Of a stretch of 64,000 bases of DNA, positions 28,784 through 38,560 are shown piece by piece (within the stretch, counting starts at the first letter, position 1; the number at the start of each line of letters is the position of its first letter). This stretch comes from Lysinibacillus sp. 2017 (GTDB lineage Bacteria > Bacillota > Bacilli > Bacillales_A > Planococcaceae), in contig NZ_CP029002.1 of the NCBI RefSeq assembly GCF_003073375.1, positions 1,102,001 through 1,166,000 of the forward strand, in the 5' to 3' direction. The position numbers were made by a program, and so were the translations under genes. Below the pieces are notes generated by a model, which made no database searches, was not told the origin of the DNA, and saw nothing but the letters and a program-made list of their open reading frames with translations.

Positions 28784-29269
28784 ATGTTAGAAATCGACTT
28801 TTTAGATGAAACAAATGAAGTACAAGAATCACATATGGACTTAGTAGGAAAATTATTACAGCATGCCGCTCAGCACGAAGGAATTGAAGATGGCACAGAA
28901 GTTTCGATTACATTTGTAACGAACGAAGCCATTCATGAAATTAATCGTGAATACCGTGATAAAGACCAACCAACTGACGTTATTTCATTCGCATTAGAAG
29001 AAATGGGTGAAGGGGAAGTACAAATTATTGGTGAAGGCATGCCGCGTATCCTTGGAGATATTATTATTTCAACAGACCGCACACGTGAGCAGGCTGAAGA
29101 ATTTGGTCACTCATTTGAACGTGAGTTAGGTTTCTTAGCTGTACATGGTTTTTTACATCTACTAGGCTATGACCATATGGTACCTGAAGACGAAAAAGTA
29201 ATGTTTGGCAAACAAGATGAAATTTTAGAATCTTACGGCTTAGGTCGCGATACAAATGAACGCGCGTAA
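28784..29269 (+). CDS. ybeY: endoribonuclease YbeY
   Basis: 161-residue metallo-endoribonuclease for 16S rRNA 3'-end maturation and ribosome quality control. The zinc motif [11 protein letters not shown] is intact, with the conserved [10 protein letters not shown] and LGDIIIS segments. AGGAGG ribosome-binding site. The last 14 bases overlap dgkA. Confidence 0.97.
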   Translation: MLEIDFLDETNEVQESHMDLVGKLLQHAAQHEGIEDGTEVSITFVTNEAIHEINREYRDKDQPTDVISFALEEMGEGEVQIIGEGMPRILGDIIISTDRTREQAEEFGHSFERELGFLAVHGFLHLLGYDHMVPEDEKVMFGKQDEILESYGLGRDTNERA

Positions 29270-29606
29270 ATTTTTTCGCTCGTTCGACTATGCGTTACAA
29301 GGTATTGTGACAGCGACAAAAGAACAAAATTTACGTTTTCATATACTTAGTGCCATCATCGTTATAATTGCAGGTGCTGTGACCCGGTTATCAATAACGG
29401 AGTGGTTAATCATTATTTTTGTGATGGCACTTGTTATTGGGGCGGAGTTGATAAACAGTGCGATAGAACGTGTTGTAGACTTAGCTTCGCCAGAAATCCA
29501 CCCACTTGCAAAAGAGGCAAAGGACATCGCAGCAGGTGCTGTACTTGTATTTGCAATGGCAAGTGTTATAATCGGTCTACTCATATTTTTACCAAAATGG
29601 TTTTAA
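29256..29606 (+). CDS. dgkA: undecaprenol/diacylglycerol kinase DgkA
   Basis: 116-residue integral membrane kinase with three helices. The family signature is visible: [15 protein letters not shown] followed by [16 protein letters not shown]. Gram-positive DgkA mainly phosphorylates undecaprenol for the lipid carrier cycle. Overlaps the end of ybeY by 14 bases, implying coupled translation. Confidence 0.95.
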   Translation: MNARKFFRSFDYALQGIVTATKEQNLRFHILSAIIVIIAGAVTRLSITEWLIIIFVMALVIGAELINSAIERVVDLASPEIHPLAKEAKDIAAGAVLVFAMASVIIGLLIFLPKWF

Positions 29607-29618
29607 AATGAAACTTCA

Positions 29619-29648
29619 AACAGTGATGTGTTTACATTTATCACTGTT
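29619..29648 (+). other. hairpin between dgkA and cdd
   Basis: AACAGTGAT (29619-29627) pairs perfectly with ATCACTGTT (29640-29648), without a T-tract. Possibly an mRNA processing or partial termination element. Confidence 0.45.
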
Positions 29649-29664
29649 CGTTAGTGCACGATAA

Positions 29665-30997
<1,333 letters not shown>

Positions 30998-31007
30998 TTT
31001 TTCAGGG

Positions 31008-31038
31008 CAGATGTGGCAATAGCTCACATCTGTTTTTT
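31008..31038 (+). terminator. intrinsic terminator of era
   Basis: CAGATGTG (31008-31015) pairs with CACATCTG (31025-31032), followed by TTTTTT. Confidence 0.9.
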
Positions 31039-31108
31039 ATTTTTAAGGAAATTATAAATCCATCGTATTGTGGATAACTTTTAAATAAAGCATATCTCAC
31101 GTCTAGGC

Positions 31109-31217
31109 TAAAGCGCCAGCCCCTCGAGCTTTTCGACCCCTCCGTTGATGCGTGATGGAACGTTTACTTTCTTGTCGGGTCCTCCAAAGCTGTTCGGGGG
31201 TAAACGGACGCTTTAGC
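31109..31217. repeat. 109-bp imperfect palindrome (dispersed Bacillales element)
   Basis: Ends are perfect 9-bp inverted repeats GCTAAAGCG / CGCTTTAGC; inside, CCCC pairs with GGGG and AGCTTT with AAAGCT, giving a long cruciform-capable hairpin. GC-rich relative to flanks. It resembles an intergenic repeat common in Bacillus-type genomes (GCGCCTAGCCCCTCG ... GTCGGGGCTG ... GGCGCTT) as I recall it. It lies between the era terminator and the CapA-like gene; the T-rich 3' flank could also let it terminate. Confidence 0.65.
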
Positions 31218-31305
31218 GCTTTTATTCTTTTACTTGAAAAAATTTTGTGATTTGATAGTATTTTATAAGGGAATAATTTACAAATTATTAGTAGTAGGTG
31301 AAGTA

Positions 31306-32562
31306 TTGAGTAAATTAAATAAATTTTTATTAGGGGTATGGGTCATTTCACTTGCTGTGTTAGTTGTGGTAGTGATGAATGTTGATAAGGATCACCCCTT
31401 TGTTAAAATGGCGGAAGGGCAGGGAATTAGTGAGGAAGTAGTCGAATCTAATTTGAATGCTGATGAGATGCCAGTAGAATCGGAACCTGAGTTAAAGCCT
31501 AAACAACCAGCACTAGAACCAGCACCAGAACCAAAAGCAGTACCAGCACCAAAACCAGAACCAGAACCAGAACCAAAACCAAAACCAAAACCAAAACCAG
31601 AAAATATGAAAGAATCGGTTCGGTTTGCGATGATTGGAGATGTACTTCTGCATTTGAGATTAGCGCAATATAAAGATTTTACGTCGTCATTTCAATCTGT
31701 CGCACCAATGCTTCACAACTATGACTATTTAATCGCCAATCAAGAATCTCCACCAGTAGGTAATAAATATGCACTTAGTGGGTACCCTCAGTTTTCGAGT
31801 CCTCAACATATTATTCGAGATATTCAAAAGGCTGGAGTAGATATGGTAACGATTGCGAATAACCATATTGTTGATAAAGGTGAGGGCGGCGTACGTACCG
31901 TATTTGAAAATTTGGATTTATACAATATGCCATATGTAGGCGTTTATAAATCAAATGATGATGCTGCTAAGCCACGTATTATTGAATTAGGCTCGATCAA
32001 AGTCGGGATGTTGGCTTATACGTATGGCACAAATGGGCTCTATTTGCCAAAAGGCTCTTCATTTAAAATTAATTATTTTGATGAAGCAAAAATAAAGGCA
32101 GATATCGAAGCAATAAAAGAGAAAGTTGATGTTGTTGCTGTATCAATGCATTGGGGCTCTGAATATGTGTACGAAGAAAATGATTACCAACGCCATTTAA
32201 CGAATGTATTAAATAATGCAGGGGTAGATATTATTTTTGGTACGCATCCCCATGTGTTACAGCCTTATAAAAAAATAGTAAATGAAAAGGGTCAAGAAAC
32301 ACATGTCTTCTATTCACTGGGCAATTTTTTCTCAACCATTTTAACAGTGCCTAATTCTATGATTGGCGGCGTGGCGAGCTTTGAAATTACAAAAGAAGGC
32401 GAAAATGTAAAAATTGGAAAACCACAATTTGATGCAACATCGGTATTAAAAGACTCAGATGGTATTTTTCGTGTATATCCCCTAAAAGAGGTAGAAGCAA
32501 GATCTATCAAAAATCTTTCATGGGTGAAGCAAATAATGGGTGAAGACGTAACGGTTAATTAA
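31306..32562 (+). CDS. CapA-family protein (PGA_cap metallophosphatase-like)
   Basis: 418 residues with one N-terminal membrane anchor (FLLGVWVISLAVLVVVVM), a Pro-Lys-Glu linker (about 50-100, repeats of PKPEPEP type) and an extracytoplasmic CapA domain: MIGDVLLH, NQESP, TIANNHIVDKGEGG, SMHWGSEY, GTHPHVLQPY, YSLGNFFS. CapA proteins are linked to poly-gamma-glutamate export/anchoring, but no capBC genes are near, so the role here is unassigned. TTG 31306 with AGGTGAAG is preferred to the distant TTG 31234. B. subtilis has no capA homologue in this slot. Confidence 0.85.
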   Translation: MSKLNKFLLGVWVISLAVLVVVVMNVDKDHPFVKMAEGQGISEEVVESNLNADEMPVESEPELKPKQPALEPAPEPKAVPAPKPEPEPEPKPKPKPKPENMKESVRFAMIGDVLLHLRLAQYKDFTSSFQSVAPMLHNYDYLIANQESPPVGNKYALSGYPQFSSPQHIIRDIQKAGVDMVTIANNHIVDKGEGGVRTVFENLDLYNMPYVGVYKSNDDAAKPRIIELGSIKVGMLAYTYGTNGLYLPKGSSFKINYFDEAKIKADIEAIKEKVDVVAVSMHWGSEYVYEENDYQRHLTNVLNNAGVDIIFGTHPHVLQPYKKIVNEKGQETHVFYSLGNFFSTILTVPNSMIGGVASFEITKEGENVKIGKPQFDATSVLKDSDGIFRVYPLKEVEARSIKNLSWVKQIMGEDVTVN

Positions 32563-32637
32563 TCGAATTGCACGCGAGCATTAGGCTATTTTCTCATGTA
32601 TAATAAGACATACGAACGAAACAAAGGAAGTGCTTAG

Positions 32638-33420
32638 ATGCTACATAAATGGGAAGGCATCGTTTTAAGAGCGCGTGCGTATGGCGAATCCAATAAAATT
32701 GTGACATTAATGACACGTGAAGCGGGGAAAGTTGCTTGTATGGCACGAGGTGCGAAAAAGCCAACAAGTCGCTTAGCAGGGGTTACACAGCCTTTTATGC
32801 ATGGCTCTTATTTAGTACAACGAACGACTGGGATGGGTACGCTCCAACAAGGTGAGCATTTTAATTCGATGCGACATATCCAAACTGATATTGTCGCAAC
32901 TGCATATGCGAGTTATATAGCGGAATTAGTAGATCGACTCGTCGAAGAAGGATCACCAGAACCATTTGCATTCGAAGTGCTAATTCAAGCATTAAATGCA
33001 ATTGAAGAAGGTTATGACCCTGAAGCAATTACGCTATTCGTTGATTGGAAAATGCTTCCGTATGCAGGGGTACAACCTATTTTACATGCTTGTGCAAATT
33101 GCGGGGCAGTAGATGGAGAATTTGCTTTTTCATTTACGCAAGGTGGTTTTATCTGTCACCGTTGTTTCCATTTAGATCCGTATATTATTCGTCTTTCTCC
33201 AACACAGTTAAAACTGATTCGCATGTTTTATACAGTACCAATCGATCAGGTTGGAAAGCTAGAATTGAAAGTGCAAACGAAGCAATTCATTAAAAAAATT
33301 GTGACGACTATCTATGAAGAACAAACGGGTATCCGATTAAAATCGAGAAAATTTATTGAACAATTAGAACGAACACCATTATTAACGCGGGATAGAAAAC
33401 CAGACGAATCATCGAATTAA
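32638..33420 (+). CDS. recO: DNA repair protein RecO
   Basis: 260-residue mediator that loads RecA on SSB-coated DNA. N-terminal OB fold (GIVLRARAYGESNKIVTLMT), helical body and a zinc-finger region with CANCGAV and CHRCF. AAGGAAG ribosome-binding site. Follows era in Bacillales; here the CapA-like gene is inserted between them. Confidence 0.95.
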   Translation: MLHKWEGIVLRARAYGESNKIVTLMTREAGKVACMARGAKKPTSRLAGVTQPFMHGSYLVQRTTGMGTLQQGEHFNSMRHIQTDIVATAYASYIAELVDRLVEEGSPEPFAFEVLIQALNAIEEGYDPEAITLFVDWKMLPYAGVQPILHACANCGAVDGEFAFSFTQGGFICHRCFHLDPYIIRLSPTQLKLIRMFYTVPIDQVGKLELKVQTKQFIKKIVTTIYEEQTGIRLKSRKFIEQLERTPLLTRDRKPDESSN

Positions 33421-33425
33421 TATTC

Positions 33426-33481
33426 GAAAGTAGCCAGTTCAAAAGGGTAACAAATCCCTAATGACTGGCTTTCGTTATTTT
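33426..33481 (+). terminator. hairpin terminator of recO
   Basis: GAAAG-TA-GCCAGT (33426-33438) pairs with ACTGGC-TTTC (33464-33473); an inner AGGG/CCCT stem is also possible. T-rich tail. Confidence 0.7.
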
Positions 33482-33498
33482 GTAAAAGGAGCGACGCA

Positions 33499-34284
33499 AT
33501 GATTCAATTTGAAAATGAGCATCTAACTGTTTTTCAAAGTGTACTGTATCAAACAACGACAGCGATTATTCAAACTGAGGATGCTGTAATTATGACCGAT
33601 CCAACCTGGTTACCAACTGAAATCCAAGCGATTCAGCAATATATCGATAAAATCATCGGGAATCGCCAACTTTTAATTGTTTTTACGCACAGTGATTTTG
33701 ATCATATATTAGCAGCAGGTGCTTTTTCAGATGCCCAGGTTATTGCATCTAAAGCCTTCGTTAATCGCAAAGACACGGAGCGTGTGTTAGAAGAAATTGC
33801 TCAATTTGATGCACAATATTATATCGAACGAACATATCCAATTATTTATCCAAATGTGGATTTTATTATTGAAAAAAATGAGCAGGAAATTTCAATTGGT
33901 GATGTGACGTTAACATTTTATTTAGCGCCAGGTCATACGGACGATGGGCTATTTACAGTTGTTGAACCGTATGGAATTTTACTAGCAGGGGATTATTTGT
34001 CAGATGTAGAGTTTCTATTTTTTACAGATTGGGAAGCCTATTATGAAACTCTACATAAAGCAAGTCAGATTGTTGAAAAGCAGGCGATTAAAACGCTTGT
34101 ACCAGGTCATGGGATGACAACGAATGATAACACGGAAATTCAAACGCGTATCGATGAATCACTCCAATATTTAACGAACCTAAAAGAGGGAACAAATCAA
34201 GAATCATATTTAGCGAGTCGTTATCCATTCTTCAAGGGATTAAAGGAAATGCATGAAGCCAATAGGGCGTTAATGAAAAAATAA
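33499..34284 (+). CDS. MBL-fold metallohydrolase
   Basis: 261-residue metallo-beta-lactamase-fold protein. The metal motif is THSDFDHI (HxxxDH variant HSDFDH), with further ligands in APGHTDDG, LLAGDYLSD and VPGHGM. No signal peptide, so cytoplasmic. Substrate unknown; candidates are glyoxalase-II-like or lactonase activities. Monocistronic between two terminators. AAAGGAG ribosome-binding site. Confidence 0.85.
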   Translation: MIQFENEHLTVFQSVLYQTTTAIIQTEDAVIMTDPTWLPTEIQAIQQYIDKIIGNRQLLIVFTHSDFDHILAAGAFSDAQVIASKAFVNRKDTERVLEEIAQFDAQYYIERTYPIIYPNVDFIIEKNEQEISIGDVTLTFYLAPGHTDDGLFTVVEPYGILLAGDYLSDVEFLFFTDWEAYYETLHKASQIVEKQAIKTLVPGHGMTTNDNTEIQTRIDESLQYLTNLKEGTNQESYLASRYPFFKGLKEMHEANRALMKK

Positions 34285-34288
34285 AAAT

Positions 34289-34330
34289 AGCCTAGAAAAC
34301 GTTGATAGAATGTTTTCTAGGCTTTTATTT
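34289..34330. terminator. bidirectional terminator between MBL gene and 34332 gene
   Basis: AGCCTAGAAAAC (34289-34300) pairs with GTTTTCTAGGCT (34312-34323); A-rich on the left and T-rich on the right. Confidence 0.85.
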
Positions 34331-34331
34331 A

Positions 34332-34796
34332 TTATTCAAATTGCGTTAACAATGGGGTTAAATCTGCCTTTAATCGTTCGAAAAAAAGTTCCTCTATTTG
34401 AAGCAATTGCTGAGCAGATTTGTTTTCGTAGAGCTTATACATCGCTTCAATTTTTTGTACGTGGAAACGGAAATGATGATTGAAATGCTCACGCTTGTTT
34501 TCTTCACATAAATGCATATAGCCACGAATGATTGTATAAAGTTGATTGTATTTTTTTGTGGCCAATTGGTAGGCTTCACGACTTAATAATCCTAATTCAC
34601 TCGAAGGATCATCAAATGGGCGATAAAAATCTCTTGCCTCTCGGTAGTTTTCTAGCTTCGTATTCGCTGTATATAAAATATGATGATTCGCACGATGATC
34701 AGGACATTCAAAATGGAGTACTGCTTTTACAAGTTCAAAAATTTTATCATAGGTTTCGTGCGATTTTACAGGCTTTTCTTTTAACTGAAAAAACAT
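34332..34796 (-). CDS. hypothetical helical protein, 154 aa
   Basis: Minus-strand gene starting at ATG 34796 (an in-frame ATG at 34802 is closer to the GGGGGG site). The protein is charged, mostly alpha-helical, rich in His, Tyr and Glu (e.g. HFNHHFRFHVQKIEAMYKLY). No membrane segment or known motif. I do not recognise the family. It shares the terminator at 34289 with the convergent MBL gene. Confidence 0.65.
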   Translation of the reverse strand: MFFQLKEKPVKSHETYDKIFELVKAVLHFECPDHRANHHILYTANTKLENYREARDFYRPFDDPSSELGLLSREAYQLATKKYNQLYTIIRGYMHLCEENKREHFNHHFRFHVQKIEAMYKLYENKSAQQLLQIEELFFERLKADLTPLLTQFE

Positions 34797-34926
34797 AACC
34801 ATCCCCCCATTGATAGATTGTCAGAAAATTATACCTTATTTTTGTTCATAATGTTCATTTAGTTCTATTTCTTGAACAAAAAAAGCTGCTCGCCCAAAAA
34901 TAGGGAAAGCAGCTCATTCGTTTCAA

Positions 34927-36315
34927 TTAAAATTGTAAGTGTTTTTCAATGTATGCTTTTACATCAGCAATTGGCATACGCGTTTGTTCCATTGAATCAC
35001 GGTGACGTACTGTTACTTGACCGTCTTCTTTAGAATCGAAGTCGTAAGTGATACAGAATGGCGTACCAATTTCGTCTTGACGACGGTAACGTTTACCGAT
35101 TGATTGAGACTCATCGTAGTCTACTGGGAAGGCCTTACGTAAGTCAGCCCATACATCGCTAGCTTCTTCAGATAATTTTTTAGATAAAGGAAGTACGGCT
35201 GCTTTAAATGGTGCTAAAGCAGGGTGGAAGCGTAATACTGTACGCTTGTCGTCACCTTCTAACACTTCTTCATCGTAAGCGTCACATAAGAATGCTAATG
35301 TAACACGGTCAGCACCTAATGATGGCTCGATACAGTATGGTACATAACGTTCGTTTGTAATAGGATCAATGTACGTGAAATCTTCACCAGAATGCTCCAT
35401 ATGACGTTTTAAGTCGAAGTCTGTACGAGATGCAACGCCCCAAAGTTCGCCCCAACCGAATGGGAAGCGGAATTCGATATCTGTTGTTGCATTTGAGTAG
35501 TGAGATAACTCATCTTCTTCATGATCACGAAGGCGCATTGAATCTTGTTTCATACCTAAGTTTAATAACCAATCTTTACAGAAGTTTTTCCAGTAAGCAT
35601 GCCACTCAAGGTCTTCACCTGGTTTACAGAAGAATTCTAATTCCATTTGTTCGAATTCACGTGTACGGAATGTGAAGTTACCTGGTGTAATTTCGTTACG
35701 GAATGATTTACCTACTTGCGCGATACCAAATGGTGTACGTTTACGCATTGAACGTTGCACATTTTTGAAGTTTACGAAAATACCTTGTGCCGTTTCAGGA
35801 CGCATGAAAATTTCATTTGTAGAACTTTCTGTTACACCTTGGAATGTTTTAAACATTAAGTTGAATTGACGGATATCTGTGAAGTCGATTTTACCGCATT
35901 CTGGACAAGCTACTTCTAACTCTTCCATTTTTGCTTTCATTTGGTCGAAAGTCATACCATCAACGATAATTTCTTTACCTGTTTTTGTTAAAGAAGCGTC
36001 TTCGATTAATTTATCTGCACGGTGACGCGCTTTACATGCTTTACAGTCAATCATTGGGTCATTGAAGTTTCCGACGTGACCTGATGCAACCCAAGTTTTT
36101 GGGTTCATTAAGATGGCTGCGTCAAGACCGACATTGTATTCAGATTCTTGAACGAATTTTTGCCACCAAGCTTTTTTTACGTTGTTTTTAAGTTCAACAC
36201 CTAGTGGACCGTAATCCCAAGTGTTTGCCAAACCACCGTAAATTTCAGAACCTGGGAATACGAACCCACGATGTTTTGCTAATGATACGATAGTTTCCAT
36301 TGATTTTTCTGTCAT
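34927..36315 (-). CDS. glyS: glycyl-tRNA synthetase, single-chain dimeric type
   Basis: 462-residue class II aaRS of the alpha2 (eukaryote/archaeal-like) type, not the glyQ/glyS alpha2-beta2 tetramer found in B. subtilis. Seen: [32 protein letters not shown], a CxxC zinc-like pair ([15 protein letters not shown]), motif 2 [17 protein letters not shown] and motif 3 EPSLGADRV. Strongly biased codons. Expression is set by the upstream T-box leader. Confidence 0.97.
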   Translation of the reverse strand: MTEKSMETIVSLAKHRGFVFPGSEIYGGLANTWDYGPLGVELKNNVKKAWWQKFVQESEYNVGLDAAILMNPKTWVASGHVGNFNDPMIDCKACKARHRADKLIEDASLTKTGKEIIVDGMTFDQMKAKMEELEVACPECGKIDFTDIRQFNLMFKTFQGVTESSTNEIFMRPETAQGIFVNFKNVQRSMRKRTPFGIAQVGKSFRNEITPGNFTFRTREFEQMELEFFCKPGEDLEWHAYWKNFCKDWLLNLGMKQDSMRLRDHEEDELSHYSNATTDIEFRFPFGWGELWGVASRTDFDLKRHMEHSGEDFTYIDPITNERYVPYCIEPSLGADRVTLAFLCDAYDEEVLEGDDKRTVLRFHPALAPFKAAVLPLSKKLSEEASDVWADLRKAFPVDYDESQSIGKRYRRQDEIGTPFCITYDFDSKEDGQVTVRHRDSMEQTRMPIADVKAYIEKHLQF

Positions 36316-36466
36316 GAAAAACCCTCCTAATTATTCGATTGTGCCTTGGCAGAATCGCGTCCAGAATTTTTGGAGGATACTCAAAAAATTCCTTTAAAAA
36401 TCTGTGACATCTGCCAGAGGCTTATCTTGATTTGGCAGTGGTTTTTAACTCCCGTCAAATCAAGAT
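36316..36466 (-). other. long glyS 5' leader after the T-box, with competing hairpins
   Basis: In the RNA sense, a 13-bp perfect stem joins 36456-36468 to 36422-36434 (TTATCTTGATTTG / CAAATCAAGATAA). A second stem CTGCCA / TGGCAG uses bases just next to and inside the same region, so both cannot form fully. A third AT-rich stem GAATTTTT / AAAAATTC lies nearer the start codon. No known riboswitch fits. Confidence 0.5.
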
Positions 36467-36513
36467 AAAAAAGCACCCGTCTCCGGGCACAAAATATGCC
36501 CGGGGACGAGTGC
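36467..36513 (-). terminator. T-box regulatory terminator
   Basis: In RNA sense: GCAC-CGTC-CCGGGCA stem around TATTTTG, followed by six U. It overlaps the T-box region in function and is the attenuated structure. Confidence 0.9.
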
Positions 36514-36677
36514 ATCAAAATCGATATACCCGCGGTTCCACCCCGCTTGTTTTTATAATATATATAAAAACCTCTTTAGAAAAATAAGCTCAGGGTGCCG
36601 TTTCTCGAATAATTGTAGGCTTCCACTGTCCCTACTCGCTAAATGTATTCGATACTTATATTTCCCATCATTGCTTG
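36467..36677 (-). promoter_or_regulatory. T-box leader of glyS (tRNA-Gly responsive)
   Basis: The T-box antiterminator sequence GGGTGGAACCGCGGG is on the minus strand (36530-36544 region); UGGA would pair with the UCCA end of tRNA-Gly. The specifier loop has GGC (Gly codon) followed by A at 36597-36599, and GGGACAGTGGAAGCC forms the Stem I apical part. The factor-independent terminator follows at 36467-36513. Uncharged tRNA-Gly should favour antitermination. Confidence 0.93.
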
Positions 36678-36720
36678 AATATAAAATTAAATTGATAGAA
36701 CAATACAGTTCTTCACTAAT

Positions 36721-36749
36721 ATTGTAGCATGCGATTGTTTTCTTCGCAA
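36721..36749 (-). promoter_or_regulatory. glyS promoter
   Basis: Minus strand TTGCGA, 17-bp spacer, extended -10 TGC-TACAAT (36721-36726). Its -35 overlaps that of the divergent ccpN promoter. Confidence 0.7.
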
Positions 36750-36772
36750 TATAGAACGAAATAGTATATAAT
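36743..36772 (+). promoter_or_regulatory. candidate ccpN promoter
   Basis: TTCGCA (36743-36748), 18-bp spacer, TATAAT (36767-36772). Confidence 0.5.
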
Positions 36773-36806
36773 AATTAATGAAAAAGTATAACATTATTTG
36801 AAGCAG

Positions 36807-37445
36807 GTGAGTCCAATCGAACTCAATAAACGTCAAGATGCAATCTTGCAAATTGTGAAAGAAAATGGTCCTATTACGGGCGAACACATCGCTGAACGCC
36901 TTGGATTAACGCGTGCTACATTAAGACCAGATTTAGCAATTCTAACAATGGCGGGCTTTCTAGATGCACGACCACGTGTTGGCTATTTTTATGCAGGTAA
37001 AAAATCATCAATGGCCATTACAGAAGCTATGCTAAACTTAAAAGTGAAAGATTTTCAATCGATACCAGTTGTTGTTCCAGACGACATGACAATTTATGAT
37101 GCAATCATCCATATGTTTTCTGAAGATGTCGGAACACTTTTTGTTGTGGACAAAGATGAATTTTTACAAGGGGTTTTATCTCGAAAAGATCTTCTTCGTT
37201 CAAGTATTGGTACACAAGATTTAAATAAAATGCCAGTACATATTATTATGACGAGAATGCCAAATATCGCATACTGTCAAAACTCAGATTCATTAATAGA
37301 AGCAGCAAAAAAACTAATTGAACGTGAAATTGATTCGATGCCAGTTGTGAATGAATATGAACATGGATTACAAATTATTGGTCGATTAACAAAAACGAGT
37401 ATTACACGTGCATTCATTTCACTAGCTGAAACACATGAATTATAG
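36807..37445 (+). CDS. ccpN: CcpN-type gluconeogenesis repressor (HTH + CBS)
   Basis: 212-residue repressor, same length as B. subtilis CcpN. Winged HTH (about 3-60: ITGEHIAERLGLTRATLRPD) followed by two CBS domains (about 80-205) that sense nucleotide levels. CcpN represses gapB and pckA during glycolysis. The GTG at 36807 aligns with the Met of the homologue (SPIELNKRQ vs STIELNKRQ) although its ribosome-binding site is weak; TTG 36798 is the alternative. Immediately followed by ppsR. Confidence 0.93.
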   Translation: MSPIELNKRQDAILQIVKENGPITGEHIAERLGLTRATLRPDLAILTMAGFLDARPRVGYFYAGKKSSMAITEAMLNLKVKDFQSIPVVVPDDMTIYDAIIHMFSEDVGTLFVVDKDEFLQGVLSRKDLLRSSIGTQDLNKMPVHIIMTRMPNIAYCQNSDSLIEAAKKLIEREIDSMPVVNEYEHGLQIIGRLTKTSITRAFISLAETHEL

Positions 37446-37454
37446 GTGATTGTT

Positions 37455-38270
37455 TTGAAAAAATTAACGATATTTGTTGTTTCAGATTCTGTTGGTGAAA
37501 CAGGAGAAAGTGCAGTAAAAGCAGTCGTAAGTCAATTTCGTCCAAATTTCGAAAAAGTACGTATTCGAAAATTTACGCATATTAACAGTGTGGAACTGTT
37601 AGATAAAATTGTTCAAATTGCAGTATCGAATGAGGCAACCATCGTATTTACACTAGTTGAAAATCAAATGCGAAAAGCAATCAAACAATTGGCAAATGAA
37701 CAAGATGTGCCAGTTGTTGATTTACTTGGTTCGATGCTGGATTTAATCGAGCATTCAACAGATGAAAGACCATTACAAAAACCAGGAATTGTTCATCGAT
37801 TAGATGACGATTACTTTAAAAAAATTGAAGCGATTGAATTTGCGGTCAAATACGATGATGGGCAAGATCCACGGGGGATTTTATTGGCGGATATTGTATT
37901 AATTGGTGTATCAAGAACGTCGAAAACACCATTATCTCAATACTTAGCTCATAAAAGGTATAAGGTAGCTAATGTTCCGCTTGTACCAGAAGTGGATATG
38001 CCAGAAGAATTATTGCAAATTGATCCGAAAAAATGCTTCGGTTTAGTCATTACACCTGAAAAGTTGAATAATATCCGAAAACAACGATTGATTACGCTTG
38101 GTTTAACGGAAGATGCATTTTACGCACAATCCATAAGAATTGAGCAAGAAATTAGCTATTTTTATAAAATTGTTGATAAAATAGGATGTCAATCTATTGA
38201 TGTGACAAATCGAGCAGTTGAAGAAACGGCTCAACAAATTTTAGATTTGTTAGAAAATGAACAGAAATAG
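37455..38270 (+). CDS. ppsR: PEP synthase/PPDK regulatory protein (bifunctional kinase/pyrophosphorylase)
   Basis: 271-residue DUF299 protein that phosphorylates and dephosphorylates pyruvate phosphate dikinase or PEP synthase with ADP/Pi. Motifs: VVSDSVGETGES at the N-terminus and the P-loop-like VLIGVSRTSKTPLSQYLAHKRYK region (shown in part: GVSRTSKTPLS). TTG 37455 follows TAGGTGAT; a GTG at 37446, directly after the ccpN stop, is the other option. Forms the usual ccpN-ppsR (yqzB-yqfL) pair, coupling gluconeogenic control. Confidence 0.94.
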   Translation: MKKLTIFVVSDSVGETGESAVKAVVSQFRPNFEKVRIRKFTHINSVELLDKIVQIAVSNEATIVFTLVENQMRKAIKQLANEQDVPVVDLLGSMLDLIEHSTDERPLQKPGIVHRLDDDYFKKIEAIEFAVKYDDGQDPRGILLADIVLIGVSRTSKTPLSQYLAHKRYKVANVPLVPEVDMPEELLQIDPKKCFGLVITPEKLNNIRKQRLITLGLTEDAFYAQSIRIEQEISYFYKIVDKIGCQSIDVTNRAVEETAQQILDLLENEQK

Positions 38271-38273
38271 ATC

Positions 38274-38311
38274 AAAAAAACCACTTCTATAACATTAGAG
38301 GAGGTTTTTTT
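38274..38311 (+). terminator. terminator of ccpN-ppsR
   Basis: A7-CC arm (38274-38282...) pairs with GG-T7 (38303-38311) with an imperfect CTTCT/AGAGG middle; U-rich tail. Confidence 0.75.
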
Positions 38312-38517
38312 GCTGAAAACAATCTGTTTTAATGTTCAATTTCATCAATTTAGTCGTTTTGGAAATGCTATTTAAGTGCGAATAATGCTATTTTATGTGG
38401 AAATTTTAAAAAATATATAGCGATAATAGGCTTTTTGTTTTATAATAATAAAATTGTGGTAAAAATATTATTTATAGAGAACGTTCAATGATAATCTAAT
38501 TTTTTGTCGTAAAATAG
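38312..38517. other. AT-rich spacer before dnaG, no gene seen
   Basis: No coding frame of note. A TATAAT at 38441-38446 lacks a convincing -35. The useful signal is the sigma-H-like promoter that follows. Confidence 0.4.
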
Positions 38518-38542
38518 AGGATTATTGAAAATTATCTCGAAT
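38518..38542 (+). promoter_or_regulatory. sigma-H-type promoter of dnaG-rpoD
   Basis: AGGATTA (38518-38524), exactly 14 bases, GAAT (38539-38542). This spacing is the same as in the B. subtilis spoVG sigma-H promoter. The B. subtilis rpoD operon is known to have a sigma-H promoter, so the location is sensible. Predicted start near 38549, short leader before the dnaG ATG. Confidence 0.5.
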
Positions 38543-38560
38543 AGTGTAGATGGTGATGAT

